NCBI GenBank assembly: GCA_905221085.1
Contig: CAJNBT010000003.1
Location: forward strand, 1 to 64,000
Reading direction: 5' to 3'
Source: a bacterium
GTDB taxonomy: Bacteria; Bacillota; Bacilli; Lactobacillales; Streptococcaceae
Length of the DNA: 64,000 nucleotides
A program made the position numbers and the translations under genes. The notes under the pieces were generated by a model. The model did not search any database, was not told the origin of the DNA, and was given only the letters and a program-made list of their open reading frames with translations. This document shows positions 47,530 through 55,200 of this stretch, piece by piece (the first letter of the stretch is position 1; every line of letters begins with the position of its first letter).

Positions 47530-47778
47530 CTACGCGTCATCCTTTAGCTCTAACCTTTCCAATACAAACCATTTTAGTAACCAAAATCCGACCACATAGC
47601 CAGCCCCTAAGAAGATAGCAATTAAAGATAGCATGGGATTCAGAAAATAAAAGATCACAACAGATACAAAGGTTAGCACAAAAACGTTAAAGGCAATGGT
47701 GTCAGAAGCCAAGACTAGAATATAGGGCGTCAACCAGTCTAAGGTTTTTGAATCTAGGAAAAATAAGTGTTTATACAT
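47530..47778 (-). CDS. blpZ: BlpZ, small membrane protein of the blp immunity operon
   Basis: 82 residues with two transmembrane helices (IAFNVFVLTFVSVVIFYFLN; LSLIAIFLGAGYVVGFWLLK). Length and position between blpY and pncP match pneumococcal BlpZ. AGAGGAGG precedes the ATG. Thought to assist bacteriocin immunity; mechanism unknown. Confidence 0.85.
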   Translation of the reverse strand: MYKHLFFLDSKTLDWLTPYILVLASDTIAFNVFVLTFVSVVIFYFLNPMLSLIAIFLGAGYVVGFWLLKWFVLERLELKDDA

Positions 47779-47819
47779 GATGACCTCCTCTATGGCTGAA
47801 AAGCAAGCCTTTGGTTTTT

Positions 47820-48509
47820 TTACCCCAAGACCCTATGTAAAAAAGTCAGCAAAAATGGTAATGTTGCGAAAATATTATTAATCACATGCACCGTATAGGA
47901 AGGATAAATGCTCTTTGTATAGCGAGTCAAACTAGCAAAGATGATGCCAACTGTTGCAAAGATGAAAATATCTAACAAACTAGGTAGGCTTGAAAAATGA
48001 GGAAGAGCAAATAAAACTGACGGAAGAAGCAAATCAAGGCCAAATCTCGAATGCTTAAAAAAGACGTGTTGCAGTAATCCTCTATAGATCAGCTCTTCCA
48101 TAAGTGGAGTCAGAAAAAACAGGGTTACATAGATACCTAGCTCAGCAAAGTTGGTCCCACTATAACCGATCAATACGGCCCAACCTTCAGCAGTTGACTG
48201 AACATGTTTAGCTGTCTGAACGTTAAAAGAGATCTGGAGCACTACCACTAATACTGTCAAAATCGAATACCAAAGCCATTTTTTTCTTGGAATGCGAAAG
48301 AGATAACCATGGCCTGTCTTAACCAGAATCCAAATCATGACTCCGCTAAATAGCAAACTCAAGATATTTTGAATCCAGACGAAATTGCCAATCTGGGAAG
48401 AAAATTGCCAATAATTTTGAACAATAAGCGTCAGCTGAGAAAGACCAAATACGAAAAATAAGTAAGAGAAGACTGCACTTATTTTGAATAGAAGTTGATA
48501 CTTTTTCAT
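47820..48509 (-). CDS. blpY: BlpY, CPBP intramembrane protease-type immunity protein
   Basis: 229 residues from the ATG at 48509, matching the pneumococcal BlpY length and start MKKYQLLFKISAVFSYLFFV; an in-frame GTG at 48524 with GGGGAGG is the alternative. Multi-pass membrane protein with PLMEELIYRGLLQHV, LFALPHFSS and HVINNIF, the CPBP active-site motifs. In pneumococcus it contributes to immunity against Blp pneumocins. Confidence 0.88.
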   Translation of the reverse strand: MKKYQLLFKISAVFSYLFFVFGLSQLTLIVQNYWQFSSQIGNFVWIQNILSLLFSGVMIWILVKTGHGYLFRIPRKKWLWYSILTVLVVVLQISFNVQTAKHVQSTAEGWAVLIGYSGTNFAELGIYVTLFFLTPLMEELIYRGLLQHVFFKHSRFGLDLLLPSVLFALPHFSSLPSLLDIFIFATVGIIFASLTRYTKSIYPSYTVHVINNIFATLPFLLTFLHRVLG

Positions 48510-48560
48510 AGAAATTCTTTCCACTATGACCTCCCCTTGTCAAGCTCTACTGCTGTAAGA

Positions 48561-48944
48561 TTAAGAAGACAGCTTGTTCTTTTTAAGGCTAACCTGACTA
48601 CTAGATAATAGATACATTAAGGCATTAAAGACAATGAAAATATGTCCATAGAATAAAATTAACCTCGCATCCAAACCAAGATAAAGTTTGACCATCAAAA
48701 AGATGAGCAAAAGAATTTGAAACCATAAGGTTTTTCCAAAAATAAATTTAAAGCGATTTCGAATGTCTACTTCCTTGATTTTTACCGCCACCCCTTTATT
48801 AGCAAGAAGGAAAACGCCTGCTTCAAACAAGCCACTGTAGAGAACAAGCCACCCAATCGATACATTAGAGATTTGTAAAAATGTCCCTAAAAGAATATTC
48901 AACATACTACTCAAGAAAATAACAAGAAGTAATCTGTATTTCAT
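48561..48944 (-). CDS. blpX: BlpX, membrane protein of the blp immunity operon
   Basis: 127 residues from the ATG at 48944, with GGAGG nine bases upstream (a start at 48959 overlaps that site). Four hydrophobic helices (LLLVIFLSSMLNILLGTFLQ etc.). Position directly before blpY fits BlpX. Role in immunity is inferred from the locus. Confidence 0.8.
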   Translation of the reverse strand: MKYRLLLVIFLSSMLNILLGTFLQISNVSIGWLVLYSGLFEAGVFLLANKGVAVKIKEVDIRNRFKFIFGKTLWFQILLLIFLMVKLYLGLDARLILFYGHIFIVFNALMYLLSSSQVSLKKNKLSS

Positions 48945-49026
48945 ATTAAATACCTCCATTCATTTATTTCACTAACAATTTAATAGAGCCTTCTACTCAA
49001 ATATCCTGTCAGAAAAGGATAGAAAG

Positions 49027-49215
49027 CTACTTTTAATACTTCAAGCCCCACATGAGCAGAAGCGTGATAAACAAATAGAGAATACACCTATATAAGCGAT
49101 TAGTTGTTGATAGAATTCTGTTTCTGAAATACCTCTATACAAACAAATAATAGACATAAAACCTGTCAAGCCGATGAACATGAGTTGATTGGTTCTAGGA
49201 CTAACCAAATCATCA
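49027..49215 (-). pseudogene. Third, truncated copy of the 134-aa immunity-like membrane protein
   Basis: Matches the C-terminal half of the proteins at 49570 and 51127 (DDLVSPRTNQLMFIGLTGFM, then SIICLYRG) but has lost the N-terminal half and carries a frame-shifting deletion near 49075-49085, so the tail reads out of frame. Its 5' edge is fused to the stop codon of the 59-aa gene upstream. A decayed paralogue, downstream of a BlpR-type promoter. Confidence 0.75.
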
Positions 49216-49392
49216 TTTACGTATATTTAAGGGCATCTCTTTTATGTTAGTGTATATTAACACTAAAAAACAAGTTAGGCCAATAATATTTAAAATGAAC
49301 AATAACGGGGTTAAGTCTCTAAAAAAATTATCTACTGACTCTACAAGAAATACTATACATATTATAGTCGAAACTATCTTTTTCTTATCCAT
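49213..49392 (-). CDS. Small two-helix membrane protein of the blp array (59 aa)
   Basis: MDKKKIVSTIICIVFLVESV then DNFFRDLTPLLFILNIIGLT and CFLVLIYTN: Lys-rich start, two transmembrane helices. GGAAAGGAGT precedes the ATG at 49392. It is the first gene after the BlpR-type promoter at 49520-49550, so likely induced with the bacteriocin response. Similar in size and layout to the 54- and 56-residue proteins in the neighbouring units. Possibly an immunity peptide; not recognised. Confidence 0.65.
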   Translation of the reverse strand: MDKKKIVSTIICIVFLVESVDNFFRDLTPLLFILNIIGLTCFLVLIYTNIKEMPLNIRK

Positions 49393-49475
49393 AATTATTT
49401 ACTCCTTTCCTAACAAATCCAGATTATCAATCAAGAGCGATTTTTAACAGAATGTAGCAGCACCCGTTGCAACTT

Positions 49476-49550
49476 TGACAATTTCAGTATAGCACTATTT
49501 GTTAAAGTTTTTCATCCAAATCTTGAATAGTCATCAAAACCTCCTAAATT
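49476..49550 (-). promoter_or_regulatory. BlpR-type promoter, unit C
   Basis: Minus-strand direct repeats AATTTAGGAG (49541-49550) and ATTCAAGAT (49520-49528), 21 bp apart, then GCTATACT as -10 (about 49484-49491). Followed by a short frame KVATGAATFC-stop that looks like the tail of a lost bacteriocin gene. Confidence 0.7.
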
Positions 49551-49569
49551 GCAAAAACTTCATTAGCCC

Positions 49570-49974
49570 CTACTTTTTATAATACTTCAAGCCCCACATG
49601 AGCAGAAGCATGATAATCAAGCAGAGAATGGCACCAATATAGGCTATTAATTGTTGATAGGATTCTCCCGCTGTGATAGCTCTATACAAACAGATAATAG
49701 ACATAGAGCCTGTCAAACCGATAAACATAAGTTGATTGGTTCTAGGACTAACCAAATCATCATCTTCAAACTCTCTTATACTCATTTCCCTAGTGAGGTA
49801 AACAGTGACCAAAATAGAAGCCAAGTTAATAACCACTAAAAGAAATTGGAAAACCAAGGAAAAATTTAAAAACTGACGAGATAGAAATAGATAAGTAGAG
49901 ACAAGTAAAGGCAACTGACCTAGGAACAATCTTGCAAGAAAGATGTTCCGTTTTTTAGCAAGAAAAGTTTTCAT
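49570..49974 (-). CDS. 134-aa immunity-like membrane protein, copy 1
   Basis: Starts MKTFLAKKRNIFLARLFLGQ (ATG at 49974 with AAAGGAGTAAAG; a longer frame to 50001 is not supported). Four transmembrane helices and an acidic cytoplasmic loop REFEDDDLVSPRTNQLM. Nearly identical to the copy at 51127-51531 (roughly 90 percent by eye). Its place after a small membrane protein gene and behind BlpR promoters suggests bacteriocin immunity; it may belong to the Pnc family. Confidence 0.75.
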   Translation of the reverse strand: MKTFLAKKRNIFLARLFLGQLPLLVSTYLFLSRQFLNFSLVFQFLLVVINLASILVTVYLTREMSIREFEDDDLVSPRTNQLMFIGLTGSMSIICLYRAITAGESYQQLIAYIGAILCLIIMLLLMWGLKYYKK

Positions 49975-50032
49975 TTCTTTACTCCTTTCATATACCATCA
50001 AACAAAGAACTACACATACTCACCTGTTCAAC

Positions 50033-50689
50033 TTAAGTAGCCAGAAAAAATAGACACGTAATAGTGGCATTCATTAGGCCGTGTACAACTACACAGGAAT
50101 ATAGATTTCTTTGCTTTATATAAAGACAACCCAATACAAGTCCTGTCACAAGATGCTGAGAAATAATCTCTCCATCATGAGCAAATCCAAAAAGAACAGC
50201 TGAAAGAAAAACAGCAAAAATAGGAGAATATTTTTCTAAAGTTCCTAAAATGATTCCTCTAAAGAGCATCTCCTCCAAAAGAGGTTGAGTAAAAGCAGTT
50301 GACAACCAAAATAGAACTGTATAAAAGAAACCACTAGTTTCAAAATGTTGAAAAAAACTCAAAGAACTTGTATTATCGTGGACTTTTCCAAGGACGGTAG
50401 TAAAAAATATAAAACTAACTACTAAAATTAGATTAGCTAGATAAGCAAAAATAATCTATCTCAATTCTACCCACTTGATTGGTAAGCGATCTAAAGTAGT
50501 CTCATCCCCCATCTCTTAACAAGATATACAATAATTGTTAAACATATAAAGAAAGATAGAAAGTAGACACCAACACCGAATACTTCTCCCATCACTCCGT
50601 CATAAAATCGTCTAACAACAGATAATGGTACAACTTGAATAGCAAAAGCAAGTCAGCACTTTTATAAAGATAGAACTTATGTTTTTCAT
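50033..50689 (-). pseudogene. CPBP (CAAX protease-type) immunity gene with three lesions
   Basis: From a good start (ATG at 50689, GAAAGGA upstream) the frame begins MKNISSIFIKVLT, shifts near 50650 into FAIQVVPLSVVRRFYDGVMG, shifts again near 50500 into LDRLPIKWVELR, and then meets an in-frame TAG (50456-50458) before IIFAYLANLILVV. Downstream the CPBP motifs EEMLFRGIILG and LFGFAHDGE are intact. A full-length relative of about 215 residues has thus been broken by two frameshifts and one nonsense mutation. A TTG at 50362 might still start a 109-residue fragment. Confidence 0.8.
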
Positions 50690-50755
50690 AGTTTATCCTT
50701 TCTTTAATGTCTAGATGATTTTTTAGCATTGTCCCCTGTTTGTAGATTTGCTAAA

Positions 50756-50926
50756 TCAATCATTTTTTCTCCCTTTGTATTTCTTATAATTAACATGACA
50801 CGATATAATGGAAGTAATAATTAACGCACCTCCAATAATAAAGTTTAATAAATCCTGATGGTCTACAACTAAGTACAGACCAAATAAACATAGGCCAAAT
50901 TGCGAACTACAGTTTTGAAATTTCAT
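50756..50926 (-). CDS. Small membrane protein of the blp array (56 aa)
   Basis: MKFQNCSSQFGLCLFGLYLV then VDHQDLLNFIIGGALIITSI and ISCHVNYKKYKGRKND. Two membrane helices and a basic tail. The ATG at 50926 has GGGGGG five bases upstream (the ATG at 50938 lies inside the ribosome-binding region). First gene of unit D, whose BlpR-type promoter has lost one binding box. Possible immunity peptide; not recognised. Confidence 0.6.
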   Translation of the reverse strand: MKFQNCSSQFGLCLFGLYLVVDHQDLLNFIIGGALIITSIISCHVNYKKYKGRKND

Positions 50927-51065
50927 CAAGCCCCCCATTTTATTTTACAAAATTGATATACACTCTAATCTGGTTCATACAATATACTTTATAAGTATTT
51001 ATTATGAATAAAACCTGTAAGATTGATACATTTCTTTTTTGTCCTGTTGAAACTTTGACAAGTTT

Positions 51066-51112
51066 AGTATTACTGTTTATTAATTTTTTTCATCCTAATC
51101 TTAAATTGCAAA
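51066..51112 (-). promoter_or_regulatory. Damaged BlpR-type promoter, unit D
   Basis: Aligns base for base with unit C except for a 21-bp deletion that collapses the two BlpR boxes to one (AATTTAAGAT, about 51099-51108). The -10 is AATACT rather than TATACT. Expected to respond poorly to BlpR. Confidence 0.6.
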
Positions 51113-51126
51113 AACTTCATTAGCCC

Positions 51127-51531
51127 CTACTTTTTATAATACTTCAAGCCCCAAATGAGTAGAAGCATGATAAGCAAGCAGAGAATGGCACCAATATAGG
51201 CAATCAATTGTTGATAGAATTCTCCTGCTGTGATACCTCTATACAAACAAATAATAGACATAAAACCTGTCAAGCCGATATACATGAGTTGATTGGTTCT
51301 AGGACTAACCAAATCATCATCTTCAAACTCTCTTATCCTCATCTCCCTAGTGAGATAAACAGTAGCCAAAATAGAAGCCAAGTTAATAATCACTAAAAGA
51401 AATTGGAAAACCAAGGAAAAATTTAAAAACTGACGAGATAGAAATAGATAAGTAGAAACAAGTAAGGGCAACTGCCCTAGGAACAATCTCGTAAGAAAGA
51501 TGTTCCGTTTTTTAGCAAGAAAAGCTTTCAT
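51127..51531 (-). CDS. 134-aa immunity-like membrane protein, copy 2
   Basis: Starts MKAFLAKKRNIFLTRLFLGQ (ATG at 51531, overlapping the stop of the 54-aa gene as ATGA). Nearly identical to the copy at 49570-49974, with the same four helices and EDDDLVSPRTNQLM loop. The upstream partner differs from that of copy 1, so partner genes are variable while this protein is constant. Presumed immunity function, unproven. Confidence 0.75.
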   Translation of the reverse strand: MKAFLAKKRNIFLTRLFLGQLPLLVSTYLFLSRQFLNFSLVFQFLLVIINLASILATVYLTREMRIREFEDDDLVSPRTNQLMYIGLTGFMSIICLYRGITAGEFYQQLIAYIGAILCLLIMLLLIWGLKYYKK

Positions 51532-51692
51532 TTCTTTGCTCCTTTCTTTTTGGTTAAAGCAAGATAGATTATAACCGCAATTATATAGGCTATGGTATAA
51601 AATAGATGATACCAAATACTCTCCCTAAGCGGATAAAGAAGGATAGACATAATCAGATATAGAACGAAAATGATCAGTATTTTTTTCTTCAT
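51528..51692 (-). CDS. Small membrane protein of the blp array (54 aa)
   Basis: MKKKILIIFVLYLIMSILLY then PLRESIWYHLFYTIAYIIAV and IIYLALTKKKGAKK. Two transmembrane helices between Lys-rich ends. AGGAGG upstream of the ATG at 51692 and four-base overlap with copy 2 downstream. Directly behind an intact BlpR-type promoter (51784-51813). Probably an immunity or accessory peptide. Confidence 0.7.
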   Translation of the reverse strand: MKKKILIIFVLYLIMSILLYPLRESIWYHLFYTIAYIIAVIIYLALTKKKGAKK

Positions 51693-51752
51693 AAGACTTC
51701 CTCCTAAATGTTTGCATTATCTTAGATGAGCCACACCCTTTACACTGCTAGT

Positions 51753-51813
51753 ATAGCACTCATTTTGACCTTGGATCACTGAAATCATAAATGGTCATCA
51801 AAACATCTTGAAT
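51753..51813 (-). promoter_or_regulatory. BlpR-type promoter, unit B
   Basis: Minus-strand boxes ATTCAAGATG (51804-51813) and CATTTATGAT (51784-51793), then GCTATACT (-10) near 51750-51757. Both boxes are intact. Confidence 0.75.
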
Positions 51814-51857
51814 TGTAAAAAATTTAAAAAGCAAGCATGAAAAACATACTTGCCCTT
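51797..51857. repeat. 60-bp repeated promoter-terminator unit, copy 1
   Basis: BlpR box sequence followed on the plus strand by AAAAGCAAGCATGAAAAACATACTTGCCCT (a hairpin with arms GCAAG.ATG/CAT.CTTGC when read on either strand); almost identical to 52272-52331. The hairpin acts as a terminator for minus-strand transcripts entering from the right. Confidence 0.65.
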
Positions 51858-51983
51858 TACACCATATTGATACCAACTTAATTTGTAGATTTTTTATCCT
51901 GCTATCACATATCATTTTGACAGGCGAAACAATATTAAAGAAACTCCCCTGTAGATTAAACTAGCGATAAAAAATCTCTTTAT

Positions 51984-52103
51984 CTAATTAGATCTACCTT
52001 TATTCTTCTTTGGAGATTTTAAAAATTTTTCCCTAATTAAAGAAGTAATAAAAGAAACAAACATACCAACAACAAAAACAATAAGAAAACTTTTGAAATC
52101 CAT
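51984..52103 (-). CDS. Small single-pass membrane protein (39 aa)
   Basis: MDFKSFLIVFVVGMFVSFIT then SLIREKFLKSPKKNKGRSN: one transmembrane helix and a basic tail, with GGAGGTAATT before the ATG at 52103. It follows the bacteriocin-like remnant behind the BlpR promoter A. The whole stretch 51840-51983 holds nothing else recognisable. Function unknown. Confidence 0.55.
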   Translation of the reverse strand: MDFKSFLIVFVVGMFVSFITSLIREKFLKSPKKNKGRSN

Positions 52104-52125
52104 AATTACCTCCAAGTACACAAGC

Positions 52126-52215
52126 TCAAGTCTTTAAGCAAGCATAATAGCCAATTGTAACATTGTTTTTGCATTCACGAGGAATACCTCTTTTTACTTT
52201 CGTCTTATTACAACC
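52126..52215 (-). pseudogene. Remnant of a bacteriocin-like peptide gene
   Basis: An open frame without start reads GCNKTKVKRGIPRECKNNVT then IGYYACLKT-stop: three Cys, basic, ending like a class II peptide, directly after the -10 of promoter A. No leader peptide with a double-glycine is encoded; a stop lies just upstream. Most simply the mature part of a blp bacteriocin whose leader was deleted. Low certainty. Confidence 0.4.
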
Positions 52216-52223
52216 TTAATAAG

Positions 52224-52290
52224 GTTAGTATACTACTATTTTTTAAAACTTTCCATCCAAATCATAAATGATCATCAAAACATCTTGAAT
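52224..52290 (-). promoter_or_regulatory. BlpR-type promoter, unit A
   Basis: Minus-strand boxes ATTCAAGATG (52281-52290) and CATTTATGAT (52261-52270), 20-21 bp apart, then GTATACT (about 52227-52233) as -10. Confidence 0.75.
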
Positions 52291-52331
52291 TGTAAAAAAT
52301 TTAAAAGCAAGCATGAAAAACATACTTGCCC
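52272..52331. repeat. 60-bp repeated promoter-terminator unit, copy 2
   Basis: Near-identical to 51797-51857; its hairpin (52305-52327) terminates minus-strand transcription from the 118-aa gene just before the BlpR boxes. Confidence 0.65.
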
Positions 52332-52379
52332 TAAGGAAACTTAACAATGTGAAAATACAAAATCGAAAGCTATTCAGCC

Positions 52380-52736
52380 TTACTTCCGTATGTTCTCATA
52401 TATTCTCATAATCGCAACAAGGATAGCAGCTGTCCCACTTGCCAAAGCGATAAGGGTAATGATAATGTTGAGGATTTCAGGCGTACTCCCTATTCTGTTG
52501 ATAAGACGGAGTAAGGATATAACTGTCAACTGAATCAGGAGTATTGATTCTACTCTTACCATTGAAGTAAGTCTGTTTTCAACTGCATATAAAAAGGCTG
52601 GTAGCAAAACACAGGCTATAGCAATCACAAACAGATTGCTCCTTGTTTCTTCTCCCTTGTTCACCACGGAAATCATGAGAAGATTCGATGCTATGATCAA
52701 CGTAGAACAGATGATAAAAAAGGATTTCTTATTCAT
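52380..52736 (-). CDS. 118-aa membrane protein next to blpH
   Basis: Four hydrophobic helices (FIICSTLIIASNLLMISVVN; LFVIAIACVLLPAFLYAVEN; LLIQLTVISLLRLINRIGST; IITLIALASGTAAILVAIMR). Position immediately downstream of blpH is where pneumococci carry blpC and the transporter genes, which are absent here. A membrane immunity or accessory protein is likely; not recognised. Confidence 0.65.
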   Translation of the reverse strand: MNKKSFFIICSTLIIASNLLMISVVNKGEETRSNLFVIAIACVLLPAFLYAVENRLTSMVRVESILLIQLTVISLLRLINRIGSTPEILNIIITLIALASGTAAILVAIMRIYENIRK

Positions 52737-52804
52737 TTAATATACCTCACATACTATAGTATTTTAATTGATGACTACAGACAGTACTTCTTTCCACAAA
52801 TCTT

Positions 52805-54154
52805 CTAATCATCAACTGACATCGAGTGAACTGTTAAAACTTGACGAAAGACTTGATTTTGACAGGTGGTATTTAGACTGGTATTGGGATGGCTTTCCAC
52901 AATTTTCATGACGGTATAGAGACCAACTCCTCTCTCCTCCCCTTTAGAACTGGCTCCAAAGGAGAAGATTTCAGAAATATCGATGCTCTCTTCTTTGATG
53001 GAGTTTTCAATGATAAAGGTCTCCTGTGCTCCATTTTTTAAAAAGGCAATTGAAACATGAGGTTGACTAGCCTCTACACTAGCTTCAATAGCATTGTCAC
53101 AAAGGATGGACACAATGGTTAGAAAGTCAAGCAAGCTCATCCCCTCGACCTGAATCTCCTCAGGAACTTCGACATTAAAGATAATCTTCTTATCCCTAGC
53201 TTTTAGAAATTTCCCTGCTAGAAGACTTTTGAGGGCTTTATCACGAATATTTACCAATCGACCAAGGTCATATTTATTGTCATGTAATTTCTCACTGGAA
53301 TCCTTTAAGACCGAGTCGTAGACCTCTTTTATCTGCTCCATATCCTCCTCTTCAATGCCCAGACGTAAGCTGGTCAAGAGGTTGGTATAATCATGACGAA
53401 AGCTCCGTACTTCCTTGTAAAGCTCCTCTATATGCCGACTATATCGCTCCATATCTCTGTAGCGCAAGGCCTGTTCTTGGTCCAATCTCTCATGGAGTTT
53501 GTCCTTCAAATAGGTATCCAATTTCTTGATAACCCCCATAAAAAAGAGCAAGTAAAACACTAGAATCAGATGGCGAACAGTCTTTGATTGGATATCGTAT
53601 GCATATTCAAAGTAAGACAGATTTTCCATGACTAGAAAGTAAGCCCCCATTATCCAGTTAATCGTAGTCAGGGACTGTTGAAAACCTTTATCGAGAATCT
53701 CCTTTCTCAAACTAGTAAAATCATAGTCCAACCATTTCAAAAAGGCTAGAGAAATGAAGAAATTGAAAATCATTATAAACACCCAAATAAATGAGTATTT
53801 GTCATTTATTTGCCCTTGGTCTAAAAACGGAAGCACAAAATAAGAAACACCTCTATAAAAGAGATTCACCAATATCATTGGAAAAAGACCATAAAAGAAA
53901 AGGAGTTTTTTAGGAAGGCCTCTTAACAATAAGAAAGATAAGCCGATGCCGTACAAGGGTACCACAAAATAAGATAGGTAAGTATTTCCTACTATATAGT
54001 TAATCGTTACAAAAACGACTGCTAAAAGTAACTTAAAAAGAAAAGCTTTAAAAAATCTCTCCAGAGTTAGAACAATTCCATCCACCTTAAAAAATATAAA
54101 CAATTCCAATCCAGCTATCAAAAATGAATATACTATCTTCCAAACTATTTCCAT
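52805..54154 (-). CDS. blpH: BlpH-like peptide-sensing histidine kinase
   Basis: 449 residues. Six to seven N-terminal transmembrane helices (1-215), a coiled-coil dimerisation segment, the phosphoacceptor His in RHIEELYKEVRSFRHDYTNL (about 240-260) of the HPK10 class, and the ATP-binding LCDNAIEASVEASQPHVSIA with the C-terminal GVGLYTVMKIVESHPN. Senses the BlpC-type pheromone outside and phosphorylates BlpR. The cognate pheromone gene is not in the window. Confidence 0.88.
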   Translation of the reverse strand: MEIVWKIVYSFLIAGLELFIFFKVDGIVLTLERFFKAFLFKLLLAVVFVTINYIVGNTYLSYFVVPLYGIGLSFLLLRGLPKKLLFFYGLFPMILVNLFYRGVSYFVLPFLDQGQINDKYSFIWVFIMIFNFFISLAFLKWLDYDFTSLRKEILDKGFQQSLTTINWIMGAYFLVMENLSYFEYAYDIQSKTVRHLILVFYLLFFMGVIKKLDTYLKDKLHERLDQEQALRYRDMERYSRHIEELYKEVRSFRHDYTNLLTSLRLGIEEEDMEQIKEVYDSVLKDSSEKLHDNKYDLGRLVNIRDKALKSLLAGKFLKARDKKIIFNVEVPEEIQVEGMSLLDFLTIVSILCDNAIEASVEASQPHVSIAFLKNGAQETFIIENSIKEESIDISEIFSFGASSKGEERGVGLYTVMKIVESHPNTSLNTTCQNQVFRQVLTVHSMSVDD

Positions 54155-54167
54155 TACATCACCTCAC

Positions 54168-54905
54168 TTAGTGTAAGTTATTGATAGTCTCAGACACTTC
54201 CCTGACCTTATAACGCGCTATCATACAGCTTCCACCATTGGGAAAGTAAAGCAGTTTTTCTTTCTTATCCAAACGAACCACATTGGCAGGATTGATGAGA
54301 AAAGAGCGATGGCACTGCAAGAGACGGGGCTCCTGCTTGAAAACCTCCTCTAAACTCGCTGTAAATTCCAACCTATCCGTCTTAGTATAGAGAATAACAC
54401 GATGGGCTCTGGGCGACGTTTCGAGATAGTAAACCTCTTTAAAAGGATACTGGAATTGGGCAAATTTTGATTTAAAGTAAAAGCAATCTTCCGCCAGACT
54501 TTTACTGTCTTGACTATTGGCATAGAGGAGGGCTGTCTCGATCCGAGATTCAAACTCCTCTGCCGAAAGGGCCTTATCAATGTAGTCCAAAGCAGACACT
54601 TGGTAACGAAAGGACAGGGGCATAAACTCCGAGTGAGTCGTCACAAAGACAATCAGGGCATAAGGATCTCGATCCCGAATCTTTCTAGCCACTTCCAGCC
54701 CCTTCATCTCCTCATTTCGAATCTCAATATCCAAAAAGAATAGCTGATGGGCCCCCTTCTCATGCACCTCTGCCAGCAGCTGGTCTGGCTTACCAAAAAC
54801 TTCAAAAGAGCTGGGAGTGATCTGATGTTCCTTCAAAAGTTTCTCAATCGTCGTTTCAATTCTAGTCTGTTGGGAAAAATCATCTTCTAAAACAAATATT
54901 CTCAT
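54168..54905 (-). CDS. blpR: BlpR-like response regulator
   Basis: 245 residues. Receiver domain with MRIFVLEDDFSQQTRIETTI and the phospho-Asp in FFLDIEIRNEEMKGLEVARK, then a LytTR DNA-binding domain (FKEVYYLETSPRAHRVILYT; RLLQCHRSFLINPANVVRLD). LytTR proteins bind direct repeats about 21 bp apart, which matches the boxes found at 49.5, 51.8 and 52.3 kb. Stop is 13 bp before the blpH start. Confidence 0.9.
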   Translation of the reverse strand: MRIFVLEDDFSQQTRIETTIEKLLKEHQITPSSFEVFGKPDQLLAEVHEKGAHQLFFLDIEIRNEEMKGLEVARKIRDRDPYALIVFVTTHSEFMPLSFRYQVSALDYIDKALSAEEFESRIETALLYANSQDSKSLAEDCFYFKSKFAQFQYPFKEVYYLETSPRAHRVILYTKTDRLEFTASLEEVFKQEPRLLQCHRSFLINPANVVRLDKKEKLLYFPNGGSCMIARYKVREVSETINNLH

Positions 54906-55200
54906 CTTCTTACTCCCCTTGTTTCAATTTCTTCCTAAAAAGAGAATAGCAAAAATACTCTGACACAAGCCCACCAAATCTTAAACAGGCCTTCAACGCT
55001 CCTGAAGGGTATCTTGTTCCTCAAATAAGCATGATAATCTTACCACTATTTTATCATAAAATTCACTCAGCGCAATTCAAGACATTTCAACGACAATTAA
55101 AGATTTTTTGGTGAAAAAGGAGATAAAAGTGATAGACTAACAGTATCAAAACACAGTTGCTAGAATTAAGACTAGCACCCAGATTAAAGGAGGAATTTTC
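54906..55200. other. 295-bp gap between blpR and blpT
   Basis: Divergent regulatory region. In pneumococcus blpS lies here; no LytTR-type frame is present. An AAAGGAGG ribosome-binding site for blpT is at the right end. I see no BlpR double box. Confidence 0.5.

Noticed and set aside
49244..49447. Plus-strand frame in the blp array
   Set aside because: Antisense to the well-supported 59-aa gene at 49213-49392, which has a good ribosome-binding site and membrane-protein composition.
52737..52804. blpC pheromone gene after blpH
   Set aside because: Only 68 bp, with no start, double-glycine motif or open frame.
54906..55200. blpS between blpR and blpT
   Set aside because: No LytTR-like frame of about 100 codons in either direction.
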